Shown here: positions 7,909 to 16,434 of the stretch, piece by piece
Numbering within the stretch: position 1 is the stretch's first letter
How the letters are laid out: every line of letters begins with the position of its first letter
Source: Planctomycetota bacterium
Lineage (GTDB): Bacteria > Planctomycetota > PUPC01 > JACPCR01
Assembly: GCA_030740295.1 (NCBI GenBank)
Contig: JASLXP010000994.1
Location: 1 to 31,958 of the forward strand
Reading direction: 5' to 3'
DNA length: 31,958 nucleotides
Made by a program: the position numbers and the translations under genes
The notes under the pieces: model-generated
Told to the model about the DNA's origin: nothing
The model's input: the letters and a program-made list of their open reading frames with translations, nothing else
The model's database searches: none

Positions 7909-10542
7909 TCATTTACCTTTCTTCTTACCTTCCCCATTTTGCTTCTCTTCTTTTGGCGGTACGGGCCGAGAACGCACGGAGAGCCTGCCATCAGGCAGAT
8001 CGCTGCCCGTGGAAATCTCCCAGATATTGACGTGTCCGAAATGGGTGGTGTAGAGGTAGCGGCCGTACCCGTGGACGCTGGTGCAGTAGGAACTGCATGA
8101 CCAGGGAAGCCAGGGGTCTTTGACATTTGCGATGTGCTCCCACTTTTTCTTCTTCTCAAGGCCGGTGATATCGATGACGTGTATGCCGCTCCAATAGTCG
8201 CCAAGGAAAAGGGTGTTGCCGGAGATGTGGAAGGACTGAATACAGGCCAGCGAATTGGTCGAGATGTCTTTCGGGATGTGATGAATGAGCGTGTGCATCT
8301 TCGGCTCTTCGGGCCTGCGCACATCGACCACTCGGATGCCGGGAAAGTTGCCCCAGCCCTGTCCGGCAAGAATGCCTCCGGCAAACCAACCGGGGAGGAA
8401 TACGAACCCGTCCCGGTAGTAGACGTCGGGGGATTCCATCCCGCCCGTGTCGGTCGGCGCGGTGTGCGTCGCCACAAGTTTGGCCCGGGCCGGATCGGTC
8501 ACGTCGAAGATGTGAAGGTACTTCTGAGGTTTTGGGTTCCCGCGCACGAGCCCGAATCCGAAAACGTAGTTGCCATGAATCTCCAGGTGCGTGATGGGGC
8601 CGTCGGTCGGATAGTTCCTCAGCAACGCGGCGGAACCGGCTGGGTTCACCACATAGATTTCCAGTGCGTTTTTCCTGGCGGAAGCGGTGTAGAGGTAAGG
8701 ACCGACCCATCGGCCATCACCGACCGCAGGAGGTTTGAAATTCAGAACTCTGGGGTTCTTTGGATCCTCAGCAGTCACCGCCCGGTGCCATCCTCCGCTC
8801 CGAGCGAAGAGAACTTTGCGTGGGTTGTAATCAGGGAACGGATTCAGCACGACCGAATGACCGAACATCCAACTGTGCGTGAAGGCCCAGCCCTGTAGAT
8901 GCGCCTCTTCGGCCGGGTATGGCTCAATGACATAAACACCATTCGACACCGCATAGATTTTGTCGCCGAGAAGGCGCGCCCACTCCACTTCGCCCATGTT
9001 GGCGAGCCGGCCAAAAAACTTCGGGTTGACGGGGTCTTTCAGATCGAACGCCAGCACACCAACCAGGCGGGAACCCAGAAACAGCACTTCATCACCAACC
9101 GCAACTTCAGTAATGGCGTCATGGCCGATGAGATCGTCATCAAGATGGTTCACCAGCTTCAGATTTGCCGGGTCGGAAAAATCGTAGATGCGGAGGCCGC
9201 CGACATAGGTCTTCCCTTTCGCCAATTCATCTTTTTTGCTTACGACTTTTTTCTTGAAGTCCACGTGATCGTAGAAGAGCCCCGTGTTCCGAGGATTGGT
9301 CGGGCCGCCTTTACTTCGTCCGGAAGCGACATAAAGAATGTTGCCTTGAACATCCAGGTCGTGCCCGCCCGGCCCTTTGTCCCAATACTCCTTCACGGGC
9401 GCCAGTTCCTTAATAGTGGACAACAGCTTTGGCTTTGCTGGAGCACGGCAATCGATGGACTGAAGTCCTGAGCTGGTGAGCACGAAGTAGATGCCGTTTT
9501 CGGAGAGACTGCCGACTTTGGGATTCGCGCCAATCTCGCACTCGCCGAGGAGCTTGAAGCTGTGGCAGTCCTCGGCGATTTCGGCAATCTGCATCACTCC
9601 ATATTTCTGCTTCTTTGTCGTTGGCTTGCCCTGCTTGTCCTTGGCCTGCACTTCCCTGTTCCGATGGACGACGCCGTAGATCAAATTGCCTCTCACCTTG
9701 TATGCGCCGGTTGGGAGCCCCTTCAGCAGGTCGACCAGGACCGGGTCATCTTCATCTGAGATGTCATAGATCATCAGTCCACCGCCGCCGCGATGGTAGA
9801 GCCTCTTGGTTTCCGCATCGACGACAAGGCTGCCGTGCGAGCTGCCGCCATTGTTATGGAATGTCTTGATGTATTTGCAGTTGTGGGGGTCTTCAATGTT
9901 GTGAACAGCCAGCAGGCTGCTGCCGGTCGTATAAGCGTGCTTCTCGCCCAGGGCGATGGCTTTGGGGTACCCGCCCATGGATGAATAGCCCGCATATCGG
10001 AAGTTCTTCTGGTCGGTCGCATCGTAAGCCTGGAACGCATGCGTTTCCTCTTCCTCGACCGTGTAGGCAAACTTACCCTTGGCGACCAATTGCCACATGG
10101 TCAGATTACCGAGGACGATCTGTTTGCGATGCTCCAGACGCCGCGGGTCATCTACCCGGTTTGCCCTGGCAAACTTGAAACGACCTGTCGCCGGATCGAT
10201 CGCCAGCCAACCGTTTTCAACAAAGGCTGATTCCCATTTCGAGAGATCCTGATACTTCGGCTGAATCACCGGCTGGTCACCGCCATGGCCGAGCTTCCAT
10301 GCGTACTCGACACTGCACACATCCACGCCATCGGCCGAGACGACGTATTCTCGGCCATAGTCGGTGCGGACGTTTTCATTCTTCAGGGGCTTGCCCGCGC
10401 GATTGGCCAGAGGGGCAACGCGGCTGTCGTTATGAAAGCTGAAGGTATGCGGATCTTTGTCGCCGCCGTCACCAGGCCGAGGGGGTCTTTCGGCCCCCAG
10501 TGATGTGAATGCGGAAAGGAAGAGGGACAGGATGAGCTTCAA
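7909..10542 (-). CDS. Secreted LVIVD-repeat protein (877 aa), TTG start
   Basis: The best start is the TTG at 10542: GGAGG lies 5 nt upstream and the encoded N-terminus LKLILSLFLSAFTSLGAE is a clean signal peptide. The frame extends 16 residues upstream to an ATG at 10590, but that start would bury the signal peptide behind a charged stretch. The mature protein contains many LVIVD-like blades, such as DISDEDDPVLVDL, DFSDPANLKLVNHL, DLKDPVNPKFFGRL and DVTDPARAKLVATH. The length allows two propellers. The C-terminus is Lys/Glu rich (KEEKQNGEGKKKGK). It sits in a same-strand run with the MDR dehydrogenase upstream and the 377-aa propeller downstream. No enzymatic motif was recognised. Confidence 0.85.
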   Translation of the reverse strand: MKLILSLFLSAFTSLGAERPPRPGDGGDKDPHTFSFHNDSRVAPLANRAGKPLKNENVRTDYGREYVVSADGVDVCSVEYAWKLGHGGDQPVIQPKYQDLSKWESAFVENGWLAIDPATGRFKFARANRVDDPRRLEHRKQIVLGNLTMWQLVAKGKFAYTVEEEETHAFQAYDATDQKNFRYAGYSSMGGYPKAIALGEKHAYTTGSSLLAVHNIEDPHNCKYIKTFHNNGGSSHGSLVVDAETKRLYHRGGGGLMIYDISDEDDPVLVDLLKGLPTGAYKVRGNLIYGVVHRNREVQAKDKQGKPTTKKQKYGVMQIAEIAEDCHSFKLLGECEIGANPKVGSLSENGIYFVLTSSGLQSIDCRAPAKPKLLSTIKELAPVKEYWDKGPGGHDLDVQGNILYVASGRSKGGPTNPRNTGLFYDHVDFKKKVVSKKDELAKGKTYVGGLRIYDFSDPANLKLVNHLDDDLIGHDAITEVAVGDEVLFLGSRLVGVLAFDLKDPVNPKFFGRLANMGEVEWARLLGDKIYAVSNGVYVIEPYPAEEAHLQGWAFTHSWMFGHSVVLNPFPDYNPRKVLFARSGGWHRAVTAEDPKNPRVLNFKPPAVGDGRWVGPYLYTASARKNALEIYVVNPAGSAALLRNYPTDGPITHLEIHGNYVFGFGLVRGNPKPQKYLHIFDVTDPARAKLVATHTAPTDTGGMESPDVYYRDGFVFLPGWFAGGILAGQGWGNFPGIRVVDVRRPEEPKMHTLIHHIPKDISTNSLACIQSFHISGNTLFLGDYWSGIHVIDITGLEKKKKWEHIANVKDPWLPWSCSSYCTSVHGYGRYLYTTHFGHVNIWEISTGSDLPDGRLSVRSRPVPPKEEKQNGEGKKKGK

Positions 10543-10547
10543 GGTTT

Positions 10548-10552
10548 CCTCC
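10548..10552 (-). promoter_or_regulatory. Strong Shine-Dalgarno before a TTG start
   Basis: On the minus strand GGAGG is followed by AAACC and then TTG. The 5-nt spacing and the signal peptide that begins at this TTG decide the start of the 877-aa LVIVD protein. Confidence 0.7.
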
Positions 10553-10613
10553 AAACAGACCGAAGGCGAAGGCCGGTTTTTTGGCCTCACTCATTGTCTT
10601 GCTTTATCAAGCA

Positions 10614-11630
10614 TCATTCCTCTATATCACCAGACCATCGAAACACAATTCCCAGAAACGAGTCCGGCGAGGTATAGAGCTGTTCGAGAATCCGAGGGGC
10701 TTCGGTAGAAGGCTCAATCGTCGATATCACGGATGGGACATCCACGCGCTTGCGAGCGACCATCTCCACAGCTTTCTCAATGTATCGCCGGAAGTGCCAT
10801 CGCTCGGGATAGACCTCGTCCGCCTTTGTGAATGCCCCTTCTGATTCTCTATGGAGATATTCCAGGTCGGGCTCCATACCTCCCTGCCCCGCGTTCACGA
10901 ATTCGATGTCCTTGTCATAGCCGTACCCATGAAGATCGGTATTCGGAAGGCTGTCTGGCAGACGCAGAAAGGAGACCCGGCCTCTCGGGCGGACAAGCTC
11001 ACACGCGGTTTGAAACGCGCCCTCGCCGCCGGTGGCCACCAGAACCGCGTGAGGCTGAGGAAGCCCTTCCGGTTTCGGATCGGCTGGATTCCACACATGG
11101 GTGGCGCCCATCCCCTGCGCCTTTTCGAGTCGACTTTGAAACAGGTCGGCAGCAATGAGGTTACCGGACATACCACTCAACATCTGAGTGCCCATCAGCC
11201 CGATAGCGCCCTGGCCCACGACAGCCACGTCGTCAAAATACCTAAGCCCCATCCGATGTATGCCCCTGAACGACGGTACGATCCAATAAGAGCCGGCAGC
11301 CTCAAGCAGCGACACCTCGTCGGGCACTTTTACCGTTCGTCCCGGGTTGCCAAGGACGTACTCAGCATGGGCACGGTAGTTGAAACCGGTGACACGATCT
11401 CCAACTTCAAACATCGTTACGCCTTCCCCAACCTCGGCAACGATTCCACCAGACATGTAACCAAAGAACTGCTGTGCGCCCTCATTCATGCGGGCCAGCA
11501 TATGCATTTCGGTTCCTGTGCTTACCCCGCTGTAAGCGATCTTGATTTTCATCCAACCCGGACCGGGAGAAGGCTCTTCCGCATCGATCAATTCAACCTT
11601 CCCAGGCCCAGTCATGGCTAGAGCTTTCAT
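10614..11630 (-). CDS. Medium-chain (MDR) zinc-type dehydrogenase family protein
   Basis: A cytoplasmic oxidoreductase-like protein of 338 aa, a usual MDR length. The N-terminal GroES-like domain is followed by a Rossmann fold whose nucleotide-binding loop VVGQGAIGLMG is near the middle. The segment normally holding the catalytic zinc Cys reads SGVSTGTEMH, with no Cys. This resembles the BchC-like/sugar-dehydrogenase-like branch that carries STGTE. The four-Cys structural zinc lobe also appears absent. GGGAG lies 6 nt before the ATG. It begins 19 nt after the creatininase-family gene, so the two are probably co-transcribed. An NAD(P)-dependent alcohol or polyol oxidation is likely; the substrate cannot be read from sequence. 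Confidence 0.8.
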   Translation of the reverse strand: MKALAMTGPGKVELIDAEEPSPGPGWMKIKIAYSGVSTGTEMHMLARMNEGAQQFFGYMSGGIVAEVGEGVTMFEVGDRVTGFNYRAHAEYVLGNPGRTVKVPDEVSLLEAAGSYWIVPSFRGIHRMGLRYFDDVAVVGQGAIGLMGTQMLSGMSGNLIAADLFQSRLEKAQGMGATHVWNPADPKPEGLPQPHAVLVATGGEGAFQTACELVRPRGRVSFLRLPDSLPNTDLHGYGYDKDIEFVNAGQGGMEPDLEYLHRESEGAFTKADEVYPERWHFRRYIEKAVEMVARKRVDVPSVISTIEPSTEAPRILEQLYTSPDSFLGIVFRWSGDIEE

Positions 11631-11649
11631 GAGATTCTCCCGTCTGCCG

Positions 11650-12312
11650 TTATTCTGCGGTCTCAGCTAACGCTTCTTTGATTTGTCGGACATAGTTTTC
11701 AAGGGAACGATTGAAATAGTTTCGACCGTATTCTGCGGTTCCATCGACGCAGTTGGATCCGACGCCTTTGAAGACCTCTTCTCCGGCGGTCAGTTTTTCC
11801 ATGTGCACCAGGTCGGGGCGGATACTGAGCATCAGGGATGTTTCTTTCATGCCGCCATGATCGGCCTCTGGATCGTCCGGATTCGTGGTAAATGGATCGA
11901 GCGCAAGGATGCGGCACTCAGGCCTGCTTTTCATGGCCCGCTTCGCGAGCTCGGCGATGGTGACGCCCTGTCTGGCCGGCCAATGGCCCGTGGTGGCCAC
12001 GACGAGCCTGACTCCCTGATCCGCCAGCAGCTCGAAGATATCCCTCACGAGCGCACGAAATGTTTCATCGCGAATGAGCAGACTTCCGGTCCATCCTTCA
12101 TGCCCGAGCGCGCCCCAGTAACTGGGCGGCAGTACCACGCCGCCGGTCTGTTCCGCGGCCCGGAGACAGAACTCGTACGCATGGATCGTATCCATCCCGA
12201 GGGGCAGGTGTACCCCATGAAACTCCAGGGTACCGATTGGAACGTAAACCAGTGAAGTTTCATTAAGAACTTCAGTAAGCCGGTCAGCAGTCAGTTCTTC
12301 GAATTTGTGCAT
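11650..12312 (-). CDS. Creatininase-family amidohydrolase
   Basis: A protein of about 220 aa, close to the usual family length. Creatininase-type metal-site motifs are present: GTLEFHGVHLPLGMDT (the ExHGxHLPLGxD block), TGHWPARQG in the place of the usual GHGGN loop, and DHGGMKETS near the C-terminal third. Members hydrolyse cyclic or linear amides (creatinine, formamides in pigment or cofactor pathways); the substrate here is unknown. The frame opens further upstream, to 12396, but those 28 residues are poorly conserved-looking. The ATG at 12312, preceded by GAGAAAAG, is preferred, with 12324 as an alternative. It lies 19 nt ahead of the MDR dehydrogenase, suggesting a joint small-molecule pathway. 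Confidence 0.8.
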   Translation of the reverse strand: MHKFEELTADRLTEVLNETSLVYVPIGTLEFHGVHLPLGMDTIHAYEFCLRAAEQTGGVVLPPSYWGALGHEGWTGSLLIRDETFRALVRDIFELLADQGVRLVVATTGHWPARQGVTIAELAKRAMKSRPECRILALDPFTTNPDDPEADHGGMKETSLMLSIRPDLVHMEKLTAGEEVFKGVGSNCVDGTAEYGRNYFNRSLENYVRQIKEALAETAE

Positions 12313-12426
12313 GTCTTTTCTCATTGAGCGGAAACAGCCCACTGATACTAACCCATGCGTCAACTGAACTGAACAGACGATTTCTGCAGGCGCCATCCCT
12401 ATGCTCCACCTGGCCCGCGATGTCTG

Positions 12427-13626
12427 TCATGCCGGCCATTCGCCAAAACCGCTTTTACTGCCCTCTGCCTTGTCGTCATCTTCCTCATCCTCCACATCTT
12501 CGTCTTCATCTGCATCCTTTAATCCTGAATCTGAATCATCGCCTTGATCCTCCTGTTGGACCGCAAGGAGTTGTTGTACCTCTTCATCGAGAGACTCATC
12601 CTCATCATTCAGATGCTCCTCGTCTTCATCGGTCTCGTCCTCGCTGGTCTGCTCGGAACCGGGCAAGAATTTTTTCCGCAGGGCTTCCTTGTTCGCGCGC
12701 AGCGCGGCCTCCTGTTCATTTACTGCCCGGGCCGAGAGTGCTTTGGCCATATCGTTTATTCCGCTCGGCCGTTTCTTCTGTGCCTTCTTTTTGCGAACGG
12801 CATCGACCTGTCTGTCAGATTTCTTCGCCAGAACCTGGGCTGTGGCAAGGACTACAACGGTGACCGCCGCAAGGCCCACAATATACCAGCCGGCAATTGG
12901 ATCTTTGTTCAGCTCCACGTGAACGAAACGCTTGCCCACGATAACCGCGTTGAGCTTGCGGGTGTTGGGCAGATTCGTTTCGTATTCCCAGATCTTGAAG
13001 AACTGGCCATATACCCGAACGAGGTCTCCTTCCTGGAATGACTCGTCCGGCCCCTCGATCAGAATGAACGTCCAGAACCGCCAGTCCTTGTCAATGATCT
13101 GGCCCTGGAACACGGATTTCAGGCCGCATGGATTCGAGGCCAGTGGGGCTTCTCGTATCCGTGCCAGAGAGCCGGTGATGGCCATGGTCGTTCCCTGATA
13201 CTTTTTTGGCTCGATGAAAACGTCCCGCCAGGTCACCTTCCTGTTGGCTTCTTTGCGAAGCTGTTCCTGGGATTTGATCATTACATCGTTGGCCAGATAG
13301 AAGTAAGCCTCTGGCTCGAGAAAGCTGTTCTTGTGCTTGACTTTTTCAAGAACATCCGGGCCGTATGGAAAAACGCCTTGACCGTCTGTTACCTGTTCTT
13401 TGCTGCGTTTGGCAAAAGGCAGCGAATCCTTCTTGATGACCATCGGCGCATTCTGGACCTTCTGGTCCTGAATCTTCGGCTTCTTGCCGTGAGTTCGCAG
13501 CAGATAGGAGAACAGGAATATTGAGCCCCCAACACAGATGATCAGCTTGATGGTATCCGCCTTCTGGCTCGACATCCTTTGCAGCCACTCGCGTTCCTGC
13601 TTGTGTTGACCAGTATCCGAGGCCAT
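12427..13626 (-). CDS. Two-TM protein with OB-like core and highly acidic tail
   Basis: A 399-aa protein that I do not recognise. A first membrane segment lies at ~27-43. An extracytoplasmic beta-rich region at ~146-235 has an OB/NfeD-like look (GTTMAITGSL ... EGDLVRVYGQFF). A second membrane segment follows at ~245-266, then a Lys/Arg-rich stretch (~268-290). The C-terminal ~60 residues (328-388) are dominated by Asp and Glu. AAGGAG is 9 nt upstream of the ATG. The topology would place both charged segments on the same side, probably the cytoplasm. It is divergent from the STAS operon and ~114 bp upstream of the creatininase gene. Similar domain combinations could be membrane-anchored regulators, but no function is claimed. 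Confidence 0.75.
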   Translation of the reverse strand: MASDTGQHKQEREWLQRMSSQKADTIKLIICVGGSIFLFSYLLRTHGKKPKIQDQKVQNAPMVIKKDSLPFAKRSKEQVTDGQGVFPYGPDVLEKVKHKNSFLEPEAYFYLANDVMIKSQEQLRKEANRKVTWRDVFIEPKKYQGTTMAITGSLARIREAPLASNPCGLKSVFQGQIIDKDWRFWTFILIEGPDESFQEGDLVRVYGQFFKIWEYETNLPNTRKLNAVIVGKRFVHVELNKDPIAGWYIVGLAAVTVVVLATAQVLAKKSDRQVDAVRKKKAQKKRPSGINDMAKALSARAVNEQEAALRANKEALRKKFLPGSEQTSEDETDEDEEHLNDEDESLDEEVQQLLAVQQEDQGDDSDSGLKDADEDEDVEDEEDDDKAEGSKSGFGEWPA

Positions 13627-13727
13627 TCAGTGAATCTCCTTTGATGTGTCCATAATTCTTTGCATCTTCAAAACATAGCGGCAAAAGAGCAAAGGAACAG
13701 AAAGACCGGAGCCTGTCGAGTCGGTTT

Positions 13728-13756
13728 TTGACACCATTTCTGGCGACTGCTAGAAT
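13728..13756 (+). promoter_or_regulatory. Near-consensus sigma70-type promoter for the STAS operon
   Basis: A perfect -35 TTGACA (13728-13733) is separated by exactly 17 nt from TAGAAT (13751-13756), five of six matches to the -10 consensus. It points toward the STAS gene, giving a 5' leader of roughly 130 nt. Confidence 0.8.
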
Positions 13757-13794
13757 CCGCCAATTCGCTCAGGGCGGAGGTGCAGAGGTTATAC

Positions 13795-13839
13795 AAATGC
13801 CCGGGATTTGTTTGCCACAAATCGTCAAAGGGCATTTTT
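13795..13839 (+). terminator. Nested leader hairpin followed by T run (attenuator-like)
   Basis: Outer stem AAATGCCC (13795-13802) with GGGCATTT (13830-13837) encloses a second stem ATTTG (13806-13810) with CAAAT (13818-13822), and the outer stem runs into TTTTT. It lies between the promoter and the STAS ribosome binding site, so it could act as a transcription attenuator or end a short leader RNA. No upstream gene on this strand needs a terminator here. Confidence 0.5.
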
Positions 13840-13895
13840 GATCACTTCCCGCTGACTCTCTACCAAAGCGGGGGCCTCAGACAGGGAGAAATGTA

Positions 13896-14267
13896 ATGCC
13901 TAAAATCTCTTTTGAAATCGAAGTCTCTGAAAGGGATGTGGGAGAAGCTTCGGTACTGGTTCTCGACCTGTCCGGGCAACTCGAGACCAGCACGGTTCCC
14001 AACTTGCAGAAAGAGGCAACCGATCTCATCGAACAGGGCAATAAATACATGGTCCTGGCTCTGTCCGGCGTAGACTACGTAAGCAGCAACGGCCTCGGCC
14101 TGCTGCTCGACCTGCATCGGAGGCTGGACAGGCGGGAGGGCCGAGTCTGCCTTGCAGAAATCACCGAAGAAGTCCGGCACATTATGAAGATTGTCGGCTT
14201 TGACAGAATCCTTCGAATTTATGACACCATTGACGAAGCCGCACAGGCATGCGTCGCTACTGAATAA
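13896..14267 (+). CDS. STAS-domain anti-sigma factor antagonist-like protein
   Basis: A 123-aa single STAS domain. The SpoIIAA-like phosphorylation loop is YVSSNGLGLLL. Ser64 aligns with the phospho-acceptor Ser, while the Asp that usually precedes it is Ser63. AGGGAG lies 7 nt before the ATG. Members bind or release anti-sigma kinases (RsbW/SpoIIAB type) depending on phosphorylation. No such kinase is encoded in the window, so the partner must lie elsewhere. It is first in a run with the receiver-like protein (5-nt gap) and the membrane protein, under the promoter at 13728 and behind the leader hairpin. Confidence 0.88.
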   Translation: MPKISFEIEVSERDVGEASVLVLDLSGQLETSTVPNLQKEATDLIEQGNKYMVLALSGVDYVSSNGLGLLLDLHRRLDRREGRVCLAEITEEVRHIMKIVGFDRILRIYDTIDEAAQACVATE

Positions 14268-14272
14268 AAATT

Positions 14273-15124
14273 GTGACTCAACCTGACATTCAAATCCTGC
14301 TTGTTACCGGCGCTTCGGAGCTGACAGAGAGCATATGCGCGAGCCTGGACGATTATCGCCAGGTGGGGTTCGGCATTTTGCAGGCGGGCGACGTTGGCGC
14401 CGCAACCGACGCGATGAAAGACCGGGATATTGAACTGGCCGTCATCGATACCTGCCCCCAATCGGGTGTAGACCTCCTGAAAGAGTTCCTTGCTGCCGAG
14501 ATCCCTGTACCCGTGGTTGCCGTCACCGGTGATGACCCGAATGAAGTGATGGAGCTCGGCGCCTCGGAGCACGTCCACGCTAGCAAGATTGGGACCAGCG
14601 CGTTTCCCAAAGCGCTTGTGATGCAGTGGGTGCAGTCCAAACATCAGACGGAAAAAGATGACGCGGCTGGAGACGATGTCGAGGACAGTCCTGAGAGCGA
14701 GGCCATCGTCGAAGAGCAGCGAGATCTGATAGACCGCGTCCAAAGGGTCGACGTCACCTTTACTGCCATCATGCCTGAAGATGGGCGAACCTATCTCGCA
14801 CTCAAGGAAGAGGAACAACTCGAGCTCAAACTACACCTTGTGCAGACTTACATCGACATTACGAAAATCTACTTCGACCGAGGTGATGAGGAATCGGAGG
14901 AGCTGATAAGAAAATTCTGCGCCCACCTCGCCAGCCTGCGCTATCCGCCCAGAGAGCTTACCTCCATACACATGGCGGCCCTCGAACTGATGCTGACCGA
15001 GCCCGGACAGCAATACCGCCGCGGCCTCATCTCGCAGAACCGCCTTGTCTTCATCGACATCCTGCTCAACCTGTTGAGCTTCTATTACAGCCTGCTGGCG
15101 GACACCGAGAGCAATCGGGGATAG
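14273..15124 (+). CDS. Degenerate response-regulator receiver protein (283 aa)
   Basis: Residues ~6-118 look like a CheY-like receiver: hydrophobic strand IQILLV, acceptor-position Asp59 in AVIDTCPQSG, Thr85 in VVAVTGDD and Lys105 in HASKIG. The acidic pair that binds Mg2+ after strand 1 is replaced by Thr-Gly (LLVTGAS), so normal aspartyl phosphorylation is doubtful. An acidic linker (~123-150) precedes a helical domain to the end that I do not recognise; no helix-turn-helix or output enzyme was seen. The start is GTG, 5 nt after the STAS stop, with no clear Shine-Dalgarno, which fits translational coupling. It probably works with the STAS protein in a partner-switching or scaffold role. Confidence 0.7.
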   Translation: MTQPDIQILLVTGASELTESICASLDDYRQVGFGILQAGDVGAATDAMKDRDIELAVIDTCPQSGVDLLKEFLAAEIPVPVVAVTGDDPNEVMELGASEHVHASKIGTSAFPKALVMQWVQSKHQTEKDDAAGDDVEDSPESEAIVEEQRDLIDRVQRVDVTFTAIMPEDGRTYLALKEEEQLELKLHLVQTYIDITKIYFDRGDEESEELIRKFCAHLASLRYPPRELTSIHMAALELMLTEPGQQYRRGLISQNRLVFIDILLNLLSFYYSLLADTESNRG

Positions 15125-15142
15125 CGCTCTCCTGGTTTGTTC

Positions 15143-16321
15143 ATGCTTTTCATCTTATTTCTGGCCGCCAACGTTGATGCCCACCCTCTCGACGATCCCG
15201 TGATGTCGTTGAAGGTCGAGATCACTGAGGAGGCGGTGCTCTACCGGGTAAGCGTACCTACTTTCATTTTCGAGCCGCTCAAGGGGATTACCTACAAATC
15301 GGGGCTCGATGAAACGGAACTCAAATGGGACGAAGTGGAGTCTTACTTCAAACGGCGGAATCCGGTGCATATCGATGGCATCCGAGTCCTGCCGGTATTA
15401 GGGGACCTGAAGTTCGTGCAGGTGGATAACTTTGAGCCGGGCGCTGCGCCATCGGAGCACGAAGGCAAGATCCTTCAGTACGCTCGCGCTGAAATCTCCT
15501 TGCGCCACGGCACGAAATCCAAACCGGGTGAAGTGCGAATGAAGTGGGAGACATTCATTCCGCCCGAGCTCCAGGAGACTATCGTTACTCTGAGCGCATT
15601 CGGCAGGCGGCAGCTCATCCTGTTCAATCAGAACGATAACGAGCAGACCTGGAGAGCAACGACTCGAAGGCCCTCAGTAGAGAACATCTCCCGCGTCCGG
15701 TTCATGCCGACAAAGGTGAATCTCTGGCTGGCCTGGGCCTATGGTCTGTTGATCCTCATCGCCGGGATTGCATTCCGACGCAGCCCCGTGGTAATCATTA
15801 TCGTTTCGTTGGCTCTCCTGATCGGTCTCAGCTACACGCTGCCGAAGCGCGGCCAGGTCTCTACAGACATCGTGCTGCCAAGCCCCTCCAATTCAGCGGC
15901 CCTGTTCAGCGCCCTCCTGAGCAACATCTATCGATCATTCGATTACACGGACGAGGATGACATCTACGACACTCTTGCCCAGAGTGTCGATGGCCCAATG
16001 CTCGACAAGATCTACAACCAGGTCTATCAGAGCCTGCTCCAGCGAGAAGAGGGAGGCGCCGTAAGTATGGTCCAGCGCGTCGAGATTGTTGAATCGAAAG
16101 TGGATCAGAAAGAACCGATGGCCGATGCCTCATCAGCCCGGCTCAGCATCCATTGCCGCTGGCGCGTCCACGGCGCGGTTGAGCACTGGGGGCACTCGCA
16201 CAGGCGACTCAATGAATACCAGGCCAGTTATGTTCTGATGCCAAGAGATGGACGCTGGAAGATCACCGCAGTGGAAGTCAAGGAGCAGAAGCGGATAGAA
16301 ATCCCGAAGCCAGCAGCCTGA
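15143..16321 (+). CDS. Exported membrane protein of unknown function
   Basis: A 392-aa protein from the ATG at 15143; an alternative TTG start at 15137 adds two residues. The N-terminus MLFILFLAANVDAHPLD is a signal peptide with cleavage after VDA. A ~180-residue extracytoplasmic domain is followed by two adjacent membrane helices (roughly residues 193-211 and 215-232) separated by a short FRRS turn. A C-terminal domain of ~150 residues follows; it ends in a beta-rich part with alternating charged residues. No family was recognised. It starts 18 nt after the receiver-like gene, has no evident Shine-Dalgarno, and is likely the third gene of the STAS operon, perhaps its membrane sensor or effector. 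Confidence 0.65.
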   Translation: MLFILFLAANVDAHPLDDPVMSLKVEITEEAVLYRVSVPTFIFEPLKGITYKSGLDETELKWDEVESYFKRRNPVHIDGIRVLPVLGDLKFVQVDNFEPGAAPSEHEGKILQYARAEISLRHGTKSKPGEVRMKWETFIPPELQETIVTLSAFGRRQLILFNQNDNEQTWRATTRRPSVENISRVRFMPTKVNLWLAWAYGLLILIAGIAFRRSPVVIIIVSLALLIGLSYTLPKRGQVSTDIVLPSPSNSAALFSALLSNIYRSFDYTDEDDIYDTLAQSVDGPMLDKIYNQVYQSLLQREEGGAVSMVQRVEIVESKVDQKEPMADASSARLSIHCRWRVHGAVEHWGHSHRRLNEYQASYVLMPRDGRWKITAVEVKEQKRIEIPKPAA

Positions 16322-16369
16322 CCGTCAAGCCTGCTGAAGGGCTGCTCTCAAGAGAATTCCGCCCCCCAC

Positions 16370-16422
16370 CATTCACTGTCTATTCACAATTCACAATTCA
16401 CCAATCACCATTCACCATTCAC
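16370..16422. repeat. Tandem heptamer repeat (NATTCAC)
   Basis: Six contiguous heptamers occupy 16381-16422: TATTCAC, AATTCAC twice, the variant CAATCAC, then CATTCAC twice. A further CATTCAC is at 16370-16376. The tract ends 12 nt before the putative lhr start and is free of stops in the lhr frame. It resembles the short tandemly repeated heptanucleotides known from several bacterial groups. Confidence 0.85.
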
Positions 16423-16434
16423 CTCCTCAACACC

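Noticed and set aside
10565..10600. Terminator between the MDR gene and the 877-aa LVIVD gene
   Set aside because: Only a 4-bp GGCC stem with a T-rich loop is seen, too weak to call.
16370..16422. CRISPR array
   Set aside because: The repeat unit is 7 nt without spacers; this is a simple tandem repeat.
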